The notes under the pieces were generated by a model. It saw only the letters and a list, made by a program, of their open reading frames with translations. It searched no databases and was not told the origin of the DNA. A stretch of 64,000 nucleotides of DNA, from contig JAEMBT020000007.1 of NCBI GenBank assembly GCA_018873245.2, positions 8,749,129-8,813,128 of the forward strand, written 5' to 3'. Shown here piece after piece: positions 24,666-38,160 of the stretch (its first letter is position 1; the number at the start of each line of letters is the position of its first letter). The stretch comes from Archegozetes longisetosus (Eukaryota > Arthropoda > Arachnida > Sarcoptiformes > Trhypochthoniidae). Made by a program: the position numbers and the translations under genes.

Positions 24666-25880
24666 CAGCAGTACTAGTAACAAAGTCAGAGGAGTCTTCT
24701 GGTGCTCGGGTACCTCCAATTCAAATTTGTCGTTAACTTGGCGTAAAGTTGTATATTTGTCAATATGAAATTGTCTTAACTTGTAGTAAATTAATTGCCA
24801 CAAAATAAAGTAAAAATAGATTTTAATTGAAGTTTAAAGCACAATAGGTGTTAATTGAGTAAGTATATAACAGTGTTAATCCAAATTTAATCAAAATGAA
24901 GCGTGTGGGCCCTCACAACAAATTTCTGGCTTCGCCACTCAATCTAACCTAACAAAAGCTAAAAGTTAGACCACTTGCCTTATCCTAAAAGATATTCACA
25001 AAAAGTTTATATTGAAGCGAAACTGAAAGTATTCAAATAGATATTTAGACACAGTTGTGGCAAACACTGATTAGATATTTGTATTGAATATCAAGTCAAA
25101 AAAACCTATAACAGACTTAGATAAGTTTTTCTGATGGCTTTCACAAGATTAGGAGACTTAGCTGAGGCAGTTGTCGGCCTGTTCGGCAAATTCATATTAG
25201 ACTGTTTTACGGCTTAGTTTCTTTGTTCCTGATGGCCATAAATACTGATTAAAACTTAACAAGATTTCAAGTTTCTGAACCATTTGCAAGTTTATAGTGA
25301 ATATTAATTTCTAAGTGCCATTATTAATATTGAAGCTATTCTCTAGACTTTCCTAAAACCTACTTATCGTTCGAAACTTAATAGTTCTCAGAAGTAACAT
25401 TTTCATAATATGTTTATCATATCTAAGATTAGTCTCAGCTCAATGAATCATTAGTTTTGGTTCAAATAGTAAAAATTCTCGGAAACTTCCGACAAAACAT
25501 TACTAAAGCTATGAAATTGAGAAAACAATTGATCGCAGCGATTTTGCGACTAACTGTAGAAACAAAAGCTGATACTAATAATAGAAGTTAGAAACTGTGT
25601 TGAAAATAGCGCTCATGTCTAGAGATGTATTGGTTTTGATACGTTGAATGGAGAAATAGATAGAAAATCGCGTTAGCATTAGAGGAGAAATCATACTTTA
25701 TATTAACGAATGTTTGTATGGGTTTCAGTGTACTGTGAGTGGGAGGAGATGTCAAACGAGTTTGCGAACCAATTCTCCAGTCTCATCACAACCAGTCCTA
25801 TAGTGATATCGTTGATTTTATACAATTATGCCTTAATTTAGGCATTAATTACTATTAATTAGTTTGTGGCCATAAATCTA
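24666..25880. other. Intergenic, upstream of CARMIL
   Basis: AT-rich, with one frame of about 60 codons at 24621-24803 (minus) that overlaps the satellite and has no support. The proximal part must contain the CARMIL promoter and 5' UTR. Confidence 0.4.
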
Positions 25881-28800
25881 ATGAAGATGTCTTTTAAGGG
25901 ATCGCTGACTAAAGAACTAAGCGGTGAGTGTTGTCATATTGCAATCGAATTGTGTTAATCGTTTTAGTGACAAATTCAATCAGATATAGCTTAATAGATA
26001 TATTTTCTATGTATTTCCGTATTGTTGTGTTTAAAGCCAAACCCATCCTTTCGCTAAATATTTGTCATTTTATTAATAATACTAAATCCATAACTTATTC
26101 TCGATTATTCATATTTAAATATCTATTGCTATTACAATAATGAAAGAGTTGTTTACGATTTGTTTCATGTTTAATGATGACAAAAAACCTAAACATTTGT
26201 CAGCATATATTTAAATAGTTTTGTTTACGTCTTTAAAACTTGTCCATAACTAAGCAATGCATGCATTTATTAGAGTTGTAGTCTATCGTAAAATAAGATT
26301 AAATATAAATTTGATTGATTCACACGAACTCATTCGAATACCTCTGAGAAGAGACTCGAACCAACACAAATTCAGAACAAATGGTATAAAGAGTTGAGAA
26401 ATGAGTTGAGCCATAATTATACGGAAATGTATAGAAGAGTATAAATAGTAATAAATAAATTGACTATAATTGAAACTTGTCATTACAGACAGCGTGACCG
26501 CACTTTTGGGTCAAAGCTTAAAGATATCACTAAAATGTTTGGTTAAGATGGAAATAAAAGCTGAAAAAACAGAAAACAAGATATTAGCGTTTTCTGCGTG
26601 TCGACTTTTCATTTTAGTGGCAAAAGTTCCCACAAAAATCGAGCAAACATTCCATTATTTAGACATCAATTCAGTTGAAAGCAAACGCAAGAACCAATTG
26701 ACAATTAGTGTCACTCCAGAGAACAAATCCTACACATTCTATTCAGTCGATGCCAACAATGGCGAAGAAATCAATTTAATGATAATTCAGTTGGGAACAG
26801 CTTTGAAGACAATATTTCCACATGTTCCTCTTGAGTCACTGATAAGAAAGATGGAGGTCGAGCCGAGCTCTCGCATTCAATCTATGATTGAATACAATCA
26901 AGGTGTTGAAGATAAGGCAAGAGTCAACACAATGGATATGCCTTGCGGTGGGTTTTCTACACAATATGCATGTCTTTGTGATTATTTCGGTTTACCGTAT
27001 CGTGAAGAAGTTGCCTGGGACGTCGACACTATTTATTCCACACATAACAACCCTGAGTTATCGCTATTAGATTTTGAACATTTGGACACTAAAGACTTGG
27101 TGCCAATCATAGCTGCTCTCAGTTATAACGGATGGTTCACTAAGTTTCGTGCCAGTAATGTCAAAGTCTTTGCCAATCACGCCAACAGTGATGTCGCTGA
27201 ACAGATAATCAATTTACTTAAGAGATCAACTGTTTTGGAAGAATTATATTTGGATAATACTGGCATTAAAGCAGATTTTGTTAATAAACTTTTTTTGGCA
27301 CTCTTAACCAATAGTCAATCAGCACTCCATAACATTGATTTATCGAATAACTTAATCGAAGACAAGGGTTTGAAGAGTTTGTGTGGATTTGTGGCGAAGT
27401 CTTTCCAAGGTAGTAATATAACCGATGACTCATCGAATGATACATTGTTGTCAACTAAAATACACAAAGGATTGAATCATCTTAACTTATCTCGTACTGG
27501 ATTAACATCAAAAGGAGTTTCTGATCTCTCGGATGCTCTCTCCCTCAATAAAACAATGCCGTTATCTTTAACTTATTTGAATTTAAGTGACAACATTCTG
27601 AAAGATGATGTCAATGTGAGTTATTTTTATTGTTATTGCTTTATACTTGGCTTAAGTTCATTTAATGAGATCACACTCACTTATACTAATGAGCCAGAGT
27701 TGAGATACGATCATAATTTTCAGTATTATCTAGTCCTAATTGGAGTGTTAGTGTAATTTGTGACAACGCAGGGATTAACATTGCAATTATTTATTTTGGC
27801 TTACTACGGAATACCAGCTGTATTGTTGCAAATCACACCTATATTTGGAATAAGGTGTAATAGTAGCTGACTGACCTAACCATAGCTAAAATTAATAAAG
27901 TATTATTGTTGACTTGTGAGAGTGATCTGCAGCAATACAGCTGAAATTCAAAAGTATAGCCTTTATATCATACTCTGATGAAAGATTGACATATTTTCTC
28001 TTAAATTTGCAGAAGTTGTATAATTTTTTAGCACAACCAAACAATTTAACTCATCTGGATTTGTCGGGCACAGAATGTTGTTTAGATACAGTTTTTGGAG
28101 CTCTCTTAAGAGGATGCACACAAAAACTTGTCCATTTGAATCTATCACGCAATCAATTTAGTAGCAAAAAGAGTCATAAAGATGTTAATATTCCACCTTC
28201 TTTCAAGTCTTTTTTCTCCTCAGTCATTGCACTGAAAACTCTTAATCTTTCTTCTAATAAACTTCCGTCTGAAGCACTAAAAGCAATGCTTTTAGGATTT
28301 GCCTGCAACGAAATTGCGACCGATGTACGCATTAATCTAAGTTCGAATGAAATGAAAGCAAACGGTGCGACTGTGTTGGAATTCGCTTTGGTAGGCATTC
28401 GATGCATTAGTGGTTTAGATCTAAGTGATAATGGATTCGAAACTGACGTGACCAATGTTATCAACTCTATCAGTAGAAACAAATCCATCAAATATCTGTC
28501 AATTGGCAGAAATTTTAATAATGTAAAACCAAAGTAAGAAATTGCTTAATCGAAGTCAAACCAATCACTAATTATTTTATCATTACTAGGCATATGCCAC
28601 GAGTTCTTGAATCACTTGTTCAATTATTACAAGATGAAGATTCAGTTTTAGAATCACTTTCAATAGTGGACTCGAAACTGAGAAGCGATACGTGTCTCGT
28701 GATCAACGCTCTCGGTTCCAATCAATCACTTATCAACATCGATGTGACCGGTAATAATGCGAATGAGATAGGATGTATAGAGTTAGACGTGTTATAGCAT

Positions 28801-31800
28801 CTCGAACAGACTTAACCTTACACTTACACTTGTTGGAAAACAGTTCAACATTATGATGGTTCTCATAGTCAGCATTGTTGAAGCTTTCTTAAGGCAATTT
28901 TCATACAATCCTATAGTAAAATAGCATAATTAGACAATGAGAATCACATTAATATCGAATTGAACTGTGTTTAGCTATACAATAGATATTTTTATTTTTG
29001 AATATCGTGCAACTTGAGTCAAATCAAGTGGGCACTCTTGCCAACAGGTCTGCTATAATCCGAATTGTAAGTTAGGCTAGGTCTGTACCTAATTCAATAA
29101 TACATTCTAGTTCTGAATTAAGATAAAGATCTAAACAGTTAGACTAAAACGTGTTTTTCCAAATCAGGTAATCTAATGGGTTTGTCGGGTGCGCGAACTC
29201 TCGCTAAAGCACTTCAAGTGAATTCTAAACTAGAAACCATTTACATGGATCGAAATATGATTCCAACCGCAGGTTTTATTGACATCGCGTACTCTCTTGA
29301 GAGAAATTATACGCTTAAATATATGCCAGTTCCTGTACAAGACGTTCAGGCAGCCATGGTTAAAATGCCAGACAAAACTGAAGCTGCGATCACTAAGATA
29401 CAGGAACTTTTGCGACGAAACAACTTGCCGCAAACTATATTAAGAAATTCGCGCCTTCAATCACACCAGATGCCTATCGATGCGGCAATGTTTCGAATAA
29501 TCGATAAATTGGCGATTAATTTACAAGACATTTTGAACAGTCGCTCGACTAGTGAAAATAAAAGAGCTTCAGATTCTTTCGAGTTCAACGTGAAAGATGA
29601 AGAAGTGGTGAAGGCTGAAAATTATTTGAAAGACGCGGCGAATGCGAAGCATCTGTTGAGCCATTTAAGTCAGCGTTTCGTATATCCCGAGTCGTCGTCG
29701 ACGGAAGGTGGACGACGTTTTTCAACGCTTGCAATCTGTAAGCCTATTGAAGCAAATCTAGTGGAATTCGCATACGAGTTGAAGAACACATTTGAAGCTC
29801 ATATAAATAATGTAATCGCGTCTATGATAGAGACTATTCAGGAACAGTGTCCGCATGTGATAGCAGATAGTGATAGGCTTCAAAGTGATTTACAGCGTAT
29901 TTTTAATAATACAACTAACTCTCCATTACTTCCTTCGCTCAATTTCTTTCAAACCTGCTTGACTGATAGTGTCGGCTCTCTTCTAACCGCTAAAATTGAA
30001 GAAATACTTCAAGGAATCGCTGCCCAGATCTGTGATAAAGTTCTATTAGAAGTCAGTGAATGCCTTTCTTTAAGCCATAGCGCTCTGAAGGGGGAAAATA
30101 TAAGTCGAAGGAGTTCGACACCCGATGTACTGCGTTGCAGAGCATGGATTAAGCCAGGTTCTCGCGATTCTTCAATAGAAGGCAATCTCTCACTTGATGG
30201 ACATTTAGACGATGATTCAACTGCTGTAAGTTTTAATTGATTATAGTTTAACTAACTTTAATACCTATAATGTTAAAAATATTTTTGCTGCCATACAAGT
30301 GGTTGGCATGGCTTAATCTGGTGAGTATTGCTATTCACATTTATTTTACACTAAAATTGGTTTCAAAGCTTTAGGGCTTTAGTATAGAACATGTGTTTTA
30401 TTGTTGAATATCGTGCAACACTAACATAAGTTGAAGATATAAATCATTCACTGTAAAGTGCATCATTGATTTGTTCGACACCAAAGCAGTTTCGTTTTGA
30501 TTCCCACGAGTATTGTAAATCATACCTTTTAACAATACTTTGTAGAGTCCTTCGTAAGTTCTCTGATGTTGTTGAGAGAGCGTGATTTACAGCAATAATA
30601 GGAAAATGAAAATGAAGCTGTGCTTATCATTCATAATAAGAAATTATTAGAATAAATTTGAATTCCTTTGACAACATTTCTAAAACAATGTTATGATTTT
30701 CAGGCAACACCGAAGCAACAAAACCAGAAAAGACAAAGTCTATATGTTAGACGATTGCGACCTCAATCAGTTCTGGATGGCTTAACAGCTGATGATATCC
30801 CAGACTTATTACAAAAAGCCGATAGCAGTACAAGTGCTTTGAGCTCAATTGATTCTAGTCTATTGGCATCAGCGAGTAGTGACAAGTTGGAACACTTAGG
30901 AAAGTCTCGGCCTAAAAGACCTAAAACTCGAGCCCCAACGCGAGCAACGGTTACCTCAAACACACAAAATGCTAAAATTGATAAAATCGATTTATCAAAT
31001 GAAAGTAGCAATAAAGTTGAAAAACTAGACGAAGGTTTAGATAACTTTTTCAAAAGTCCACTCCGACTGAAACCGTACAAAAGCCACAAATACAGCCGAG
31101 AGGAGGGCTCTTCAAGAAGTTTGGCGTCAGGTCGGATCACTCGAATCCAAAGTCAACTTCAGATGATATTTCGAAGAAGAGTTCGAATGAAGAATCAGCT
31201 GCGAATTCTAGTGTTACTCAAGCATCAATTCTTTCGTCACGTATTGATGAAGTAACTCGTTCGCGGTCATCACCTAATTTGGGTAATAAGAAGCCGTCGC
31301 AACCGATTGCTATTCCCAGAAACAATTCTCCGGGCGCTGAAGAAATCGCAAATATTTTAGAGTCCAACGAAAGGATCACTAGTCCATTACCTTCAGAACA
31401 CGCGGAATTATTGGCCGAAATGAAAGCCAAGCAGGGGAAGCGTTCGTTAGCGCCGACTCCAACCACAACCTCTGCGACAACTGTCGGAGAATCGAATGTC
31501 ATTAGTTCTAGTACTTCTTGTACTTCGACTTCGAATGTACCCCAATTTCAAGGGGTTAAACTGAGAGCCACTGTTTTCGGGGATGTAATGAAGTCTCCGA
31601 ATAAAGTATTCAGTGCTGGCAATGAAGAACTCAGCACTTCATTAACAGAGACAAGCAGATCATTAACTGAAACAAGCAGATCACTAACAGAGACCAGCAG
31701 ATCATTGACAGAGACCAGCAGATCATCGTTTCCACGACAATCAAATCCTCCGCCGCTAAAGCAGAGACCGAAATCGGTTGTTGGTATATTAGGCGCAAAA

Positions 31801-31845
31801 TTCGAGTTGTCCTCTAATGCTAAAGAAGATAAGATTGATAATTGA
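25881..31845 (+). CDS. CARMIL: CARMIL, capping protein regulator and leucine-rich repeat protein, with one local frame break
   Basis: Six exons: 25881-25923, 26489-27615, 28013-28533, 28590-28750, 29168-30225, 30704-31845. Parts in order: a PH-like domain (about 1-130), the CGGFS...C.CD..G..YREEV.WDVDTIY segment, a long LRR horseshoe (about 190-620), a helical dimerisation region (about 650-900), and a disordered tail. The tail carries the capping-protein interaction motif near residue 1035 (LEHLGKSRPKRPKTRAP). CARMILs bind actin capping protein and weaken its hold on barbed ends, at membranes and in lamellipodia. Near 31075 the frame changes by one base in a run of four A. One more A joins the halves and makes the total 1,350 codons. 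Downstream frame support is a GLFKKFG-type basic motif. The tail also has four copies of LTETSRS. Confidence 0.92.
27815..27943. mobile_element. Fold-back element in CARMIL intron 2
   Basis: Arms cagctgtattgttgcaaatc (27815 onward) and agtgatctgcagcaatacag (ending ctg at 27943) are reverse complements with three or so mismatches. They enclose about 80 bases. Related arm sequences occur in CARMIL intron 5 and in a PDP intron. Confidence 0.6.
30508..30600. mobile_element. Fold-back element in CARMIL intron 5
   Basis: gagtattgtaaatcatacc at 30508 is mirrored by gagagcgtgatttacagcaa ending about 30597. The arm consensus (attgYtgYaaatcac) is the same as in the intron 2 element, so they appear to be one family. 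Confidence 0.5.
31639..31722 (+). repeat. Four 21-bp tandem repeats inside the CARMIL coding region
   Basis: Four in-frame copies encode SLTETSR in the disordered tail, 3' of the capping-protein motif. The copies differ by a few mostly silent bases. They add Ser/Thr-rich sequence and are a likely length polymorphism. Confidence 0.9.
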
Positions 31846-32666
31846 ATGGTTAGTGAACACTGAACTCGGAACTTAACTAAAGTTGACAGAAATGCAGTCA
31901 AAAGCCTCTTTCGACACAACCTCATTCTTCCACACCCTCTACTTCTCTACAGAAATGGTCTTCCATTTCGTTTTTATAAGGATTTAAGTCATTAATGCAT
32001 TTTAGTGCCAATGATTACATTTTAAAATTGGTTGTTATTATTTCATTATTGAATTGGTTTTGCACTCGTTATAAAATATACAAATCCCTACTATTACTGA
32101 TCGAAAGCTTTTATTAAATTATAATCAGTTCAAACTTTTCTATGCATATAATGTACTCGTTTTTAGGGGTTTTACTTATTATTAAATTATTAACTTTTAA
32201 AAATAATGTGAGATTTACTCGAAGATGATTTAAGTAATAAACCAGTTTTGCAATTATTCATCTAATCGTTTATTTATTCAATTTACTGAACAGATTTTTT
32301 CGGAAGTTTACAAACATTTCAGACTTAAGTATAATTGTATGATTTCATATGCTTATATAATTAGAATTCATCTAAACTGATGAGTCTCGACTTGTAAAAT
32401 ATAGAAAAGTTGCCTAAATGCAAGAAATAACACTTAAAGTATTACATACGAATAGCATAACTTATCTTAACTAAGGTCATGCGCCGTTCAGCGAAAAGCT
32501 CATAAAATGTTTATTTGATGAGAAAGTTATGCATTGGTAGTGTTTATAAATAACTTTATGTAAACTTTCGATACGTTTTGTACTCTTTTTTCATTTAATT
32601 TAATTTAATTTATTCGTTTCAAAGTTTGAGTACAGTTTTATTTGTTTTCAATTTTTATTAAACAAA
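31846..32666. other. Intergenic between CARMIL and the SOCS gene
   Basis: AT-rich with no coding signal. It holds the CARMIL 3' UTR and the SOCS promoter/5' UTR. Confidence 0.5.
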
Positions 32667-33767
32667 ATGATGAAAAACATATCATTTGGTAAACTGAAAG
32701 AAAAACTGAATAAAAGATCAAAAAACAAACCAAAACAAAACGAAGAGAAACAATCAAATGGTTTGAAAGAAGAAGACAACGAAGAAGAATGTGATGGTAG
32801 TCGAATAGATGTGAGTTATGATCGACTTTCGTCTCACAACCAAAGCAGTCAACGAATTGATTTGACCACTACTTCAGAAGCAGCTAACAATTCGCACAGA
32901 TATCCCATTGAATTCTTTCGATCGTTTAGGAGTAGGTTTAAGAAGAATAAAAACAAAGACAACTCCCCCTCGATCTCAGGACCTGTTCATCAAAACCTTC
33001 AATTGAACGGTCAATCGAATAAAAGTCAAACTAGTGAAGAATTAGTGCCAAATTGTAATCAAATCGATTCAAAAAGAAACGATGTTTTGGACGGAATGCA
33101 ATTAAATGATATAAAAGAAACCGAAGTCGAGCCTCAACTTGACTTACATTCAGACGAATCGATGTCTTGTACTTCAAAACCAATGGCGAACCATAAGGAT
33201 GTTAGTGAACAACTATTTGAGAAAAGTATTGATAAGAACAAAAGTGATGAGACATCAGATGAGAAGAAGTTTTGTTTGATTGAAGAGATGGACAAACTAT
33301 TTCAGTGTGGCTGGTATTGGGGACCAATCACTAGATCTGAGGCAGAGAAGAAACTCCGGGACCAAATGGACGGCACGTTCTTAGTTCGAGATAGTTCTGA
33401 CGACCACTATCTGTTTAGTCTTAGTTTCAGATCTTATGGACGAACACTTCACACACGTATCGAATTCACAAATGGTTTGTTTACTTTCTATTCGAACACC
33501 TTCTCTGAAGGACAGCACTCTATTGTCCAACTAATCGAAGAGTCGATGTCTGATTCACAAAAAGGTGTGTTTTGCTATTCAAGAGGTCGCTCTTCAATCT
33601 CGCCCTCATTCCCGGTTCGTCTCACCAGACCTGTCTCTCGATTCGCAGAAGTTCGTTCTCTTCAATATTTGTGTAAATTTGTTATCAGACGATCGTCTCA
33701 TTTTCGCCAAATCCAAAGCCTTCCTCTTCCAGGGAGTATTAAGGATTTCATCGAAAATGGACGCTAA
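32667..33767 (+). CDS. SOCS6/7-type suppressor of cytokine signalling
   Basis: A single-exon frame of 366 codons. The start is the first ATG of an ATGATG pair. The long N-terminal half is polar and basic/acidic with no clear domain. An SH2 domain starts near residue 212 ([17 protein letters not shown]) and includes the FLVRDSS phosphotyrosine-binding loop with its key Arg, then HTRIEF. A SOCS box follows (about 315-360: [20 protein letters not shown]). SOCS proteins recruit Elongin B/C and Cullin-5 to ubiquitinate phosphotyrosine proteins. The WYWGPI and SLSFRS signatures and the long N-terminus place it nearer SOCS6/7 (Drosophila Socs16D/44A type) than the CIS/SOCS1-3 group. It is intronless in its coding part, and no frameshift is seen. 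Confidence 0.9.
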   Translation: MMKNISFGKLKEKLNKRSKNKPKQNEEKQSNGLKEEDNEEECDGSRIDVSYDRLSSHNQSSQRIDLTTTSEAANNSHRYPIEFFRSFRSRFKKNKNKDNSPSISGPVHQNLQLNGQSNKSQTSEELVPNCNQIDSKRNDVLDGMQLNDIKETEVEPQLDLHSDESMSCTSKPMANHKDVSEQLFEKSIDKNKSDETSDEKKFCLIEEMDKLFQCGWYWGPITRSEAEKKLRDQMDGTFLVRDSSDDHYLFSLSFRSYGRTLHTRIEFTNGLFTFYSNTFSEGQHSIVQLIEESMSDSQKGVFCYSRGRSSISPSFPVRLTRPVSRFAEVRSLQYLCKFVIRRSSHFRQIQSLPLPGSIKDFIENGR

Positions 33768-34326
33768 AAGCTATTAATCTATTTTTGATATAAACTTGAA
33801 TTTTATAAAAGACTTGCAATGATTAATTCAATTGTAATATTGCATAATATGTATCTTAAGATAGTTAACTATGAAATGTTTGAAAATTCAATTTTAAACA
33901 ATAAACTTAAACATGAATACAAATCTATATTCTTATTTACTGTATTTATGTTGAAAATATATTAAAATTTACTTAAATTTAATTGACTCTCTTATTTGTT
34001 TTAAGATAAGATTTATATAATGCTTATGAGATTTGAAAAAAGTTCTCTTATCAACTACAGGAAATTAATTTAGATTTAAAGACTTCCTGTAATAGACACT
34101 TATCAGAGTGAATAAATTACAAAAACAAAATTCTCTACAAATTGTTGCAATTCAGGCAATATTTTGCAAATCGCAATGAGATTTGTCTCAAAAGTTTCAA
34201 TGCGATCATTGAAAACAAGTGACTCAAATTTTTTAAGACTATATAAAACGTGTATTTTGGCTATTTTACAATTTTCAAATATAGACTTTTTCTCCGAATA
34301 TTCGTCAAATCAAAAGAATTGAATGA

Positions 34327-34639
34327 GTGCAAAGAAGAGTAACTAAGTTTATCTGTAACAAATGAAGTCAATTCAAAATCTCGTATACAGAAAGGCTGAA
34401 AGTACTCAATTTAGTATCGTTAGAAGTTAGAAGTAGAGTTCAAATGTTAACAATTGTGCAAAGGTCAAAATGAAAGATGAGCTGATTCTACAAGTTGGTT
34501 ATATAGATTTGTTTTTAGAGAAACTCTTAGACATGGGCCAAAAATAGATATAAAAAAGATTAGAACAAACTTTTGCGATAAGAACTTGTTTCATGAATCG
34601 TCAATACTTTATAACGAATTGCCAAAACAAATAAAGTGA
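34327..34639 (+). mobile_element. Decayed C-terminal end of a non-LTR retrotransposon reverse transcriptase
   Basis: The first part translates as VQRRVTKFI..., then SYTERLKVLNLVSLEVRSRV, the tail found after the RT domain in Jockey/CR1-like ORF2 proteins. After a frameshift the second part reads FRETLRHGPKIDIKKIRTNF, then FHESSILYNELPKQIK and a stop, which matches the usual LYNELP-type ending. In-frame stops and the frameshift show it is inactive. No upstream RT core was found. Confidence 0.6.
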
Positions 34640-36217
34640 TATTAAAAATACGAATGTTTTTAAGAGAATATCTATATTGTATTTAAGCTGATTTTGAATT
34701 TTATTTTATTAAAACAGGATGTACAACAAGTTTGTATACTCCTCACTGAAAAGTAGAAATCAAAATAATTATTAAATACTGAAAATACTATAAGAAATAC
34801 AAATGGAATATTTCAAATTTAGCCTTGCAACCATAAAACATTTTTCATGTCATTCTCGAAAACTTTATCAGAATTATGTCCAACTTTATTAGCCTAAAAC
34901 AATCGTCAAATAAGTTGTTGCGATTAATCAGAAACGAATTTCTGTCTTTTTCTTTTTTGTATTCATATAAAGCTCAATCTGGTAATTGCTTCGCAAGTTT
35001 AGCGATGTGATGGATTAGAGAACAAATATTAATAGCTTTGTTTTGTGCTCTTCTCTATTGGAAAGCAACCTCAATTAAAATGTTGCTCTAATAGACCTAA
35101 CACAAGAACCTATAAATTTTCAGTTTTTAGCGAAACCGTTAGGGCTATTGTTTCGGTTTGTCGAAACACTTGTCGAATGGTTTGTCTCTTCCAATTTGAT
35201 TTTAACGAACGGTATTCTAATAAAATATGGAATCAGTGGATAGTTTTCATCAACTTTTCACTTGTATTTGACCGCTCACTTCAACATTCGCGCGACACGC
35301 TTTTAACAGATCCGATACAATAAACGACTCATTTCTATCAACTATAAAATCTGTCTATTGTTCGGCGACAACAGAAACAATACTTTTCCACAAAGGTTTT
35401 TGCTGCATTTCATGTGATTTTGCTTGTCTAAGACATATTTTTCGATTTAATTCTTCATAAAATAAGTGTCTAATCGTTTAAATCTTGTACTCATTTGTTC
35501 TAAAAGATTGAGTTGAACACATTCTTGCATCCGAAAAAATGCTTTTGCCATAAGAAATATTGGAATACTTTTGCAATTTTCAAAGACATGGTATTTATTG
35601 TATTGGGGTTTATGAGTTTCCTTATCTATGACTCAATTAGTTAGAAGACAAGTGACGCCCGCAGATGCATAGATACCAGCTATATCAATAGGAGTCAGTT
35701 TTGTAGAAGTCCGTTTAACTCAAATAACTAAATTCTCTGTTTTCCTATTCTTAGTTTAGATTTTAGAAAACTCTCTTTATATTTGAAAGTCATTATCAAG
35801 AACTCTAGAATTTTAAGAATATAAGTTTCTAGTATACACTTGATGTTGTACGTACAAACATTTGATTATCGGTATAATCAATTCTGAAAGTTTAGCAATT
35901 ATGTTCTATGAATAGGAATTGTTAGGCTAAATTAGTAAATATATACTAGAAGTTTGATTCTAATATTCTGAAAGTATAAGTAGATACTTTTCGTGACTAT
36001 TAATAAGCTAAAAGTTAGATTTTTTAAATTTAAAAACTGAGTTCAAATACTCATGGAAATGAACCTACAAAATCTAGCATCTAATCCTGTTTCTAAACTT
36101 ATAACTGTCGACTATTGATGCTTAGGCTTTTATCTAAATTTGTTGATTACTATTAAATTTGAATTTTACTTTCATAAGTACGAATCAACGGAAAAATGTG
36201 TTTTACAAACGAGAAAA
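34640..36217. other. Gene-poor AT-rich stretch
   Basis: One 92-codon frame at 35045-35323 lacks any family or splice support. Nothing else was recognised. Confidence 0.4.
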
Positions 36218-38160
36218 TCAGTTATAAAATTGATTTTGACCTGTTTCGGCTAAACTGACTTCTGTCAGACTGACACCAATCGTTGTCTGCACTAAAGGGT
36301 AAATAATCTCTTTATGGTGCAATAAAAGTCGACTAAATTTAATTAGAATGGTCTCAATTCTTGTGAGCTCCATGATGTTCTTATCTTTCGAAATTGACTT
36401 TAGATCTGTGATTTTGATCATGTCTGAAGTTTTCTTTTCTGATATCAATCCCTCCAATGAGTCATTTTTTTAATCCAAATATTTCCTTCAAAGGTTTGAG
36501 TAAAACAGCTTTTATTTGAAATGTTTTAAAATTAAAAGTATTATCTCTTTCTCCGACAGTCAATGCTCTGAATGCTTTAAATTGATTGAGTATTTTTCAG
36601 TTCAATTATTTGCTAATGAATGCATTTATTTGGTTTGAAATGGATCATTTTGTTCGATTTGATCTTCATTCACTCCAAACTATCAATGAAACAAAGCAAT
36701 CAGTAGATTTGTTCCATAATAACAATTTTGTGCTAAAGTCAATCCCAGAGGTTAGCTGACTCCTTACCAGTTGTCCCATAAGCGGATCTTACCAACGACT
36801 CTAGTAAAGTATTGTGTGCCTCATCTTTTTTACTTGTGACAAACATTTCATTCCTATCTATGACTTTGTTCGAATACAACCAAACGGTCCCTTCTTTAAT
36901 AAAATTACTCATTTTTGATAAACCAATTCGATTGAAGTCTTCATCCTATAGAGATCTCTTTTGTCATTGAGCCAAACATCGAAACTAACATTTCTGTCGA
37001 TCACTGGTTTTGCAGAAACTGTTTCAATAGAATCTGAAGAAACTGAGTTCTGTTTCAACCAATTTGATTCTGGTTTATGTCCATATCAATAGTCATCGAA
37101 ATTAAAGACATTCCACTCTTCAAAAGTGAAGAGTAGGGTTCCCATCCTTCAGATGCTTCGCTATATACCTTACTCTTTTCATATGAGCCTTCGATGACTG
37201 GCTTCATCTAAATTGCCAATCATTTGCATCGATTCTATTTCATTCAATAATTTGAACAAGAATTGTGTCGATGCTTTTAGAAGATAGAAATTGTTTGATT
37301 GGCTTGGGAGTTGTCTCAAAGCTATCGTGTGTCCGAATTTCAACTTTTGTTTATAACCAAACGAAAGTTCATCCTCGTAATAGTAGATATATGTGATCAT
37401 CTTTAGATCAGATAACTTTTTTATCATTTGTCTTCTTTTGATCAGTACGAAATTCATTAAGACTTAACTTTTGACTCTTTAGAATAACACGAGAAACGTA
37501 CTTGATATAAATCCCAAGAGTTGTCTGTTTTTTGTACTTCTGTTTGATCTGAGATGGAATCTGATAGTCAGACTTGATCTCACTAGCCGATACATGCCGT
37601 TAAAATGAGTGAAATCGAATTATTTTTCAATACTTTTGTTACCAATAAATGTTTCTGAAATCGACTTCCGTTTTGTCGGTACATTTCTGAGAATCACGTT
37701 ATCGACATAATATGTGAAATTTTCAGTTTGTAATCTTTCGTTTAGAGTTTCGAAGAGTGATTTGAATTGTGACTAATCTGATGTATTGGCGATCAGGTAT
37801 GGCCTGAACACATAGTGAATGACGGTGCCTTATTAGCCGCGATGTAATATTTGAGTAGTTTTAAATCCTCTTCTTTATCGACAAATACTCGCTACCCATT
37901 ACTGTGTTTGATTCGCAAAATTTTTGACAACCAATTTATAACTATATTGGCACAATTGTTTTTGTGATACGGGATCTCAATTAAAATGTAAAACTCGAAC
38001 TAAGTGTTTATATAGAGTTTTTCACGTTACGTAGGTTTTTCAAGTGGAATAATTTGAAATGAAGGGCCTCAATGTAAGATCTCAAATCATAGTTTAGCTT
38101 TTTTCTGTTTGGGTCTGATCGGATTCTATAGTCTTAGAAGTATCCTTGGAGTGCTTTTGT
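36218..38160 (-). pseudogene. Unrecognised degenerate coding remnant
   Basis: Read on the minus strand from 38160 to 36218, protein-like segments follow one another in changing frames, interrupted by stops. Examples are DLKLLKYYIAANKAPSFTM (about 37800-37860), NERLQTENFTYYVDNVILRN (about 37680-37740), a 92-codon open piece at 37457-37179, GTVWLYSNKVIDRNEMFVTS (about 36820-36890) and a 79-codon piece at 36457-36218. Composition and the run of adjacent pieces suggest one decayed protein gene of several hundred codons. I could not identify the family. Confidence 0.35.

Noticed and set aside
24621-24803. 60-codon minus-strand frame
   Set aside because: Overlaps the satellite and has no similarity or splice context.
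31066-31095. Programmed frameshift or mini-intron in CARMIL
   Set aside because: gtacaaaagccacaaatacag is only 21 bases and does not change frame, and no X-XXY-YYZ heptamer is in phase; a lost A is simpler.
35045-35323. 92-codon plus-strand frame
   Set aside because: No recognisable domain; starts at a non-ATG codon and lies in decayed sequence.
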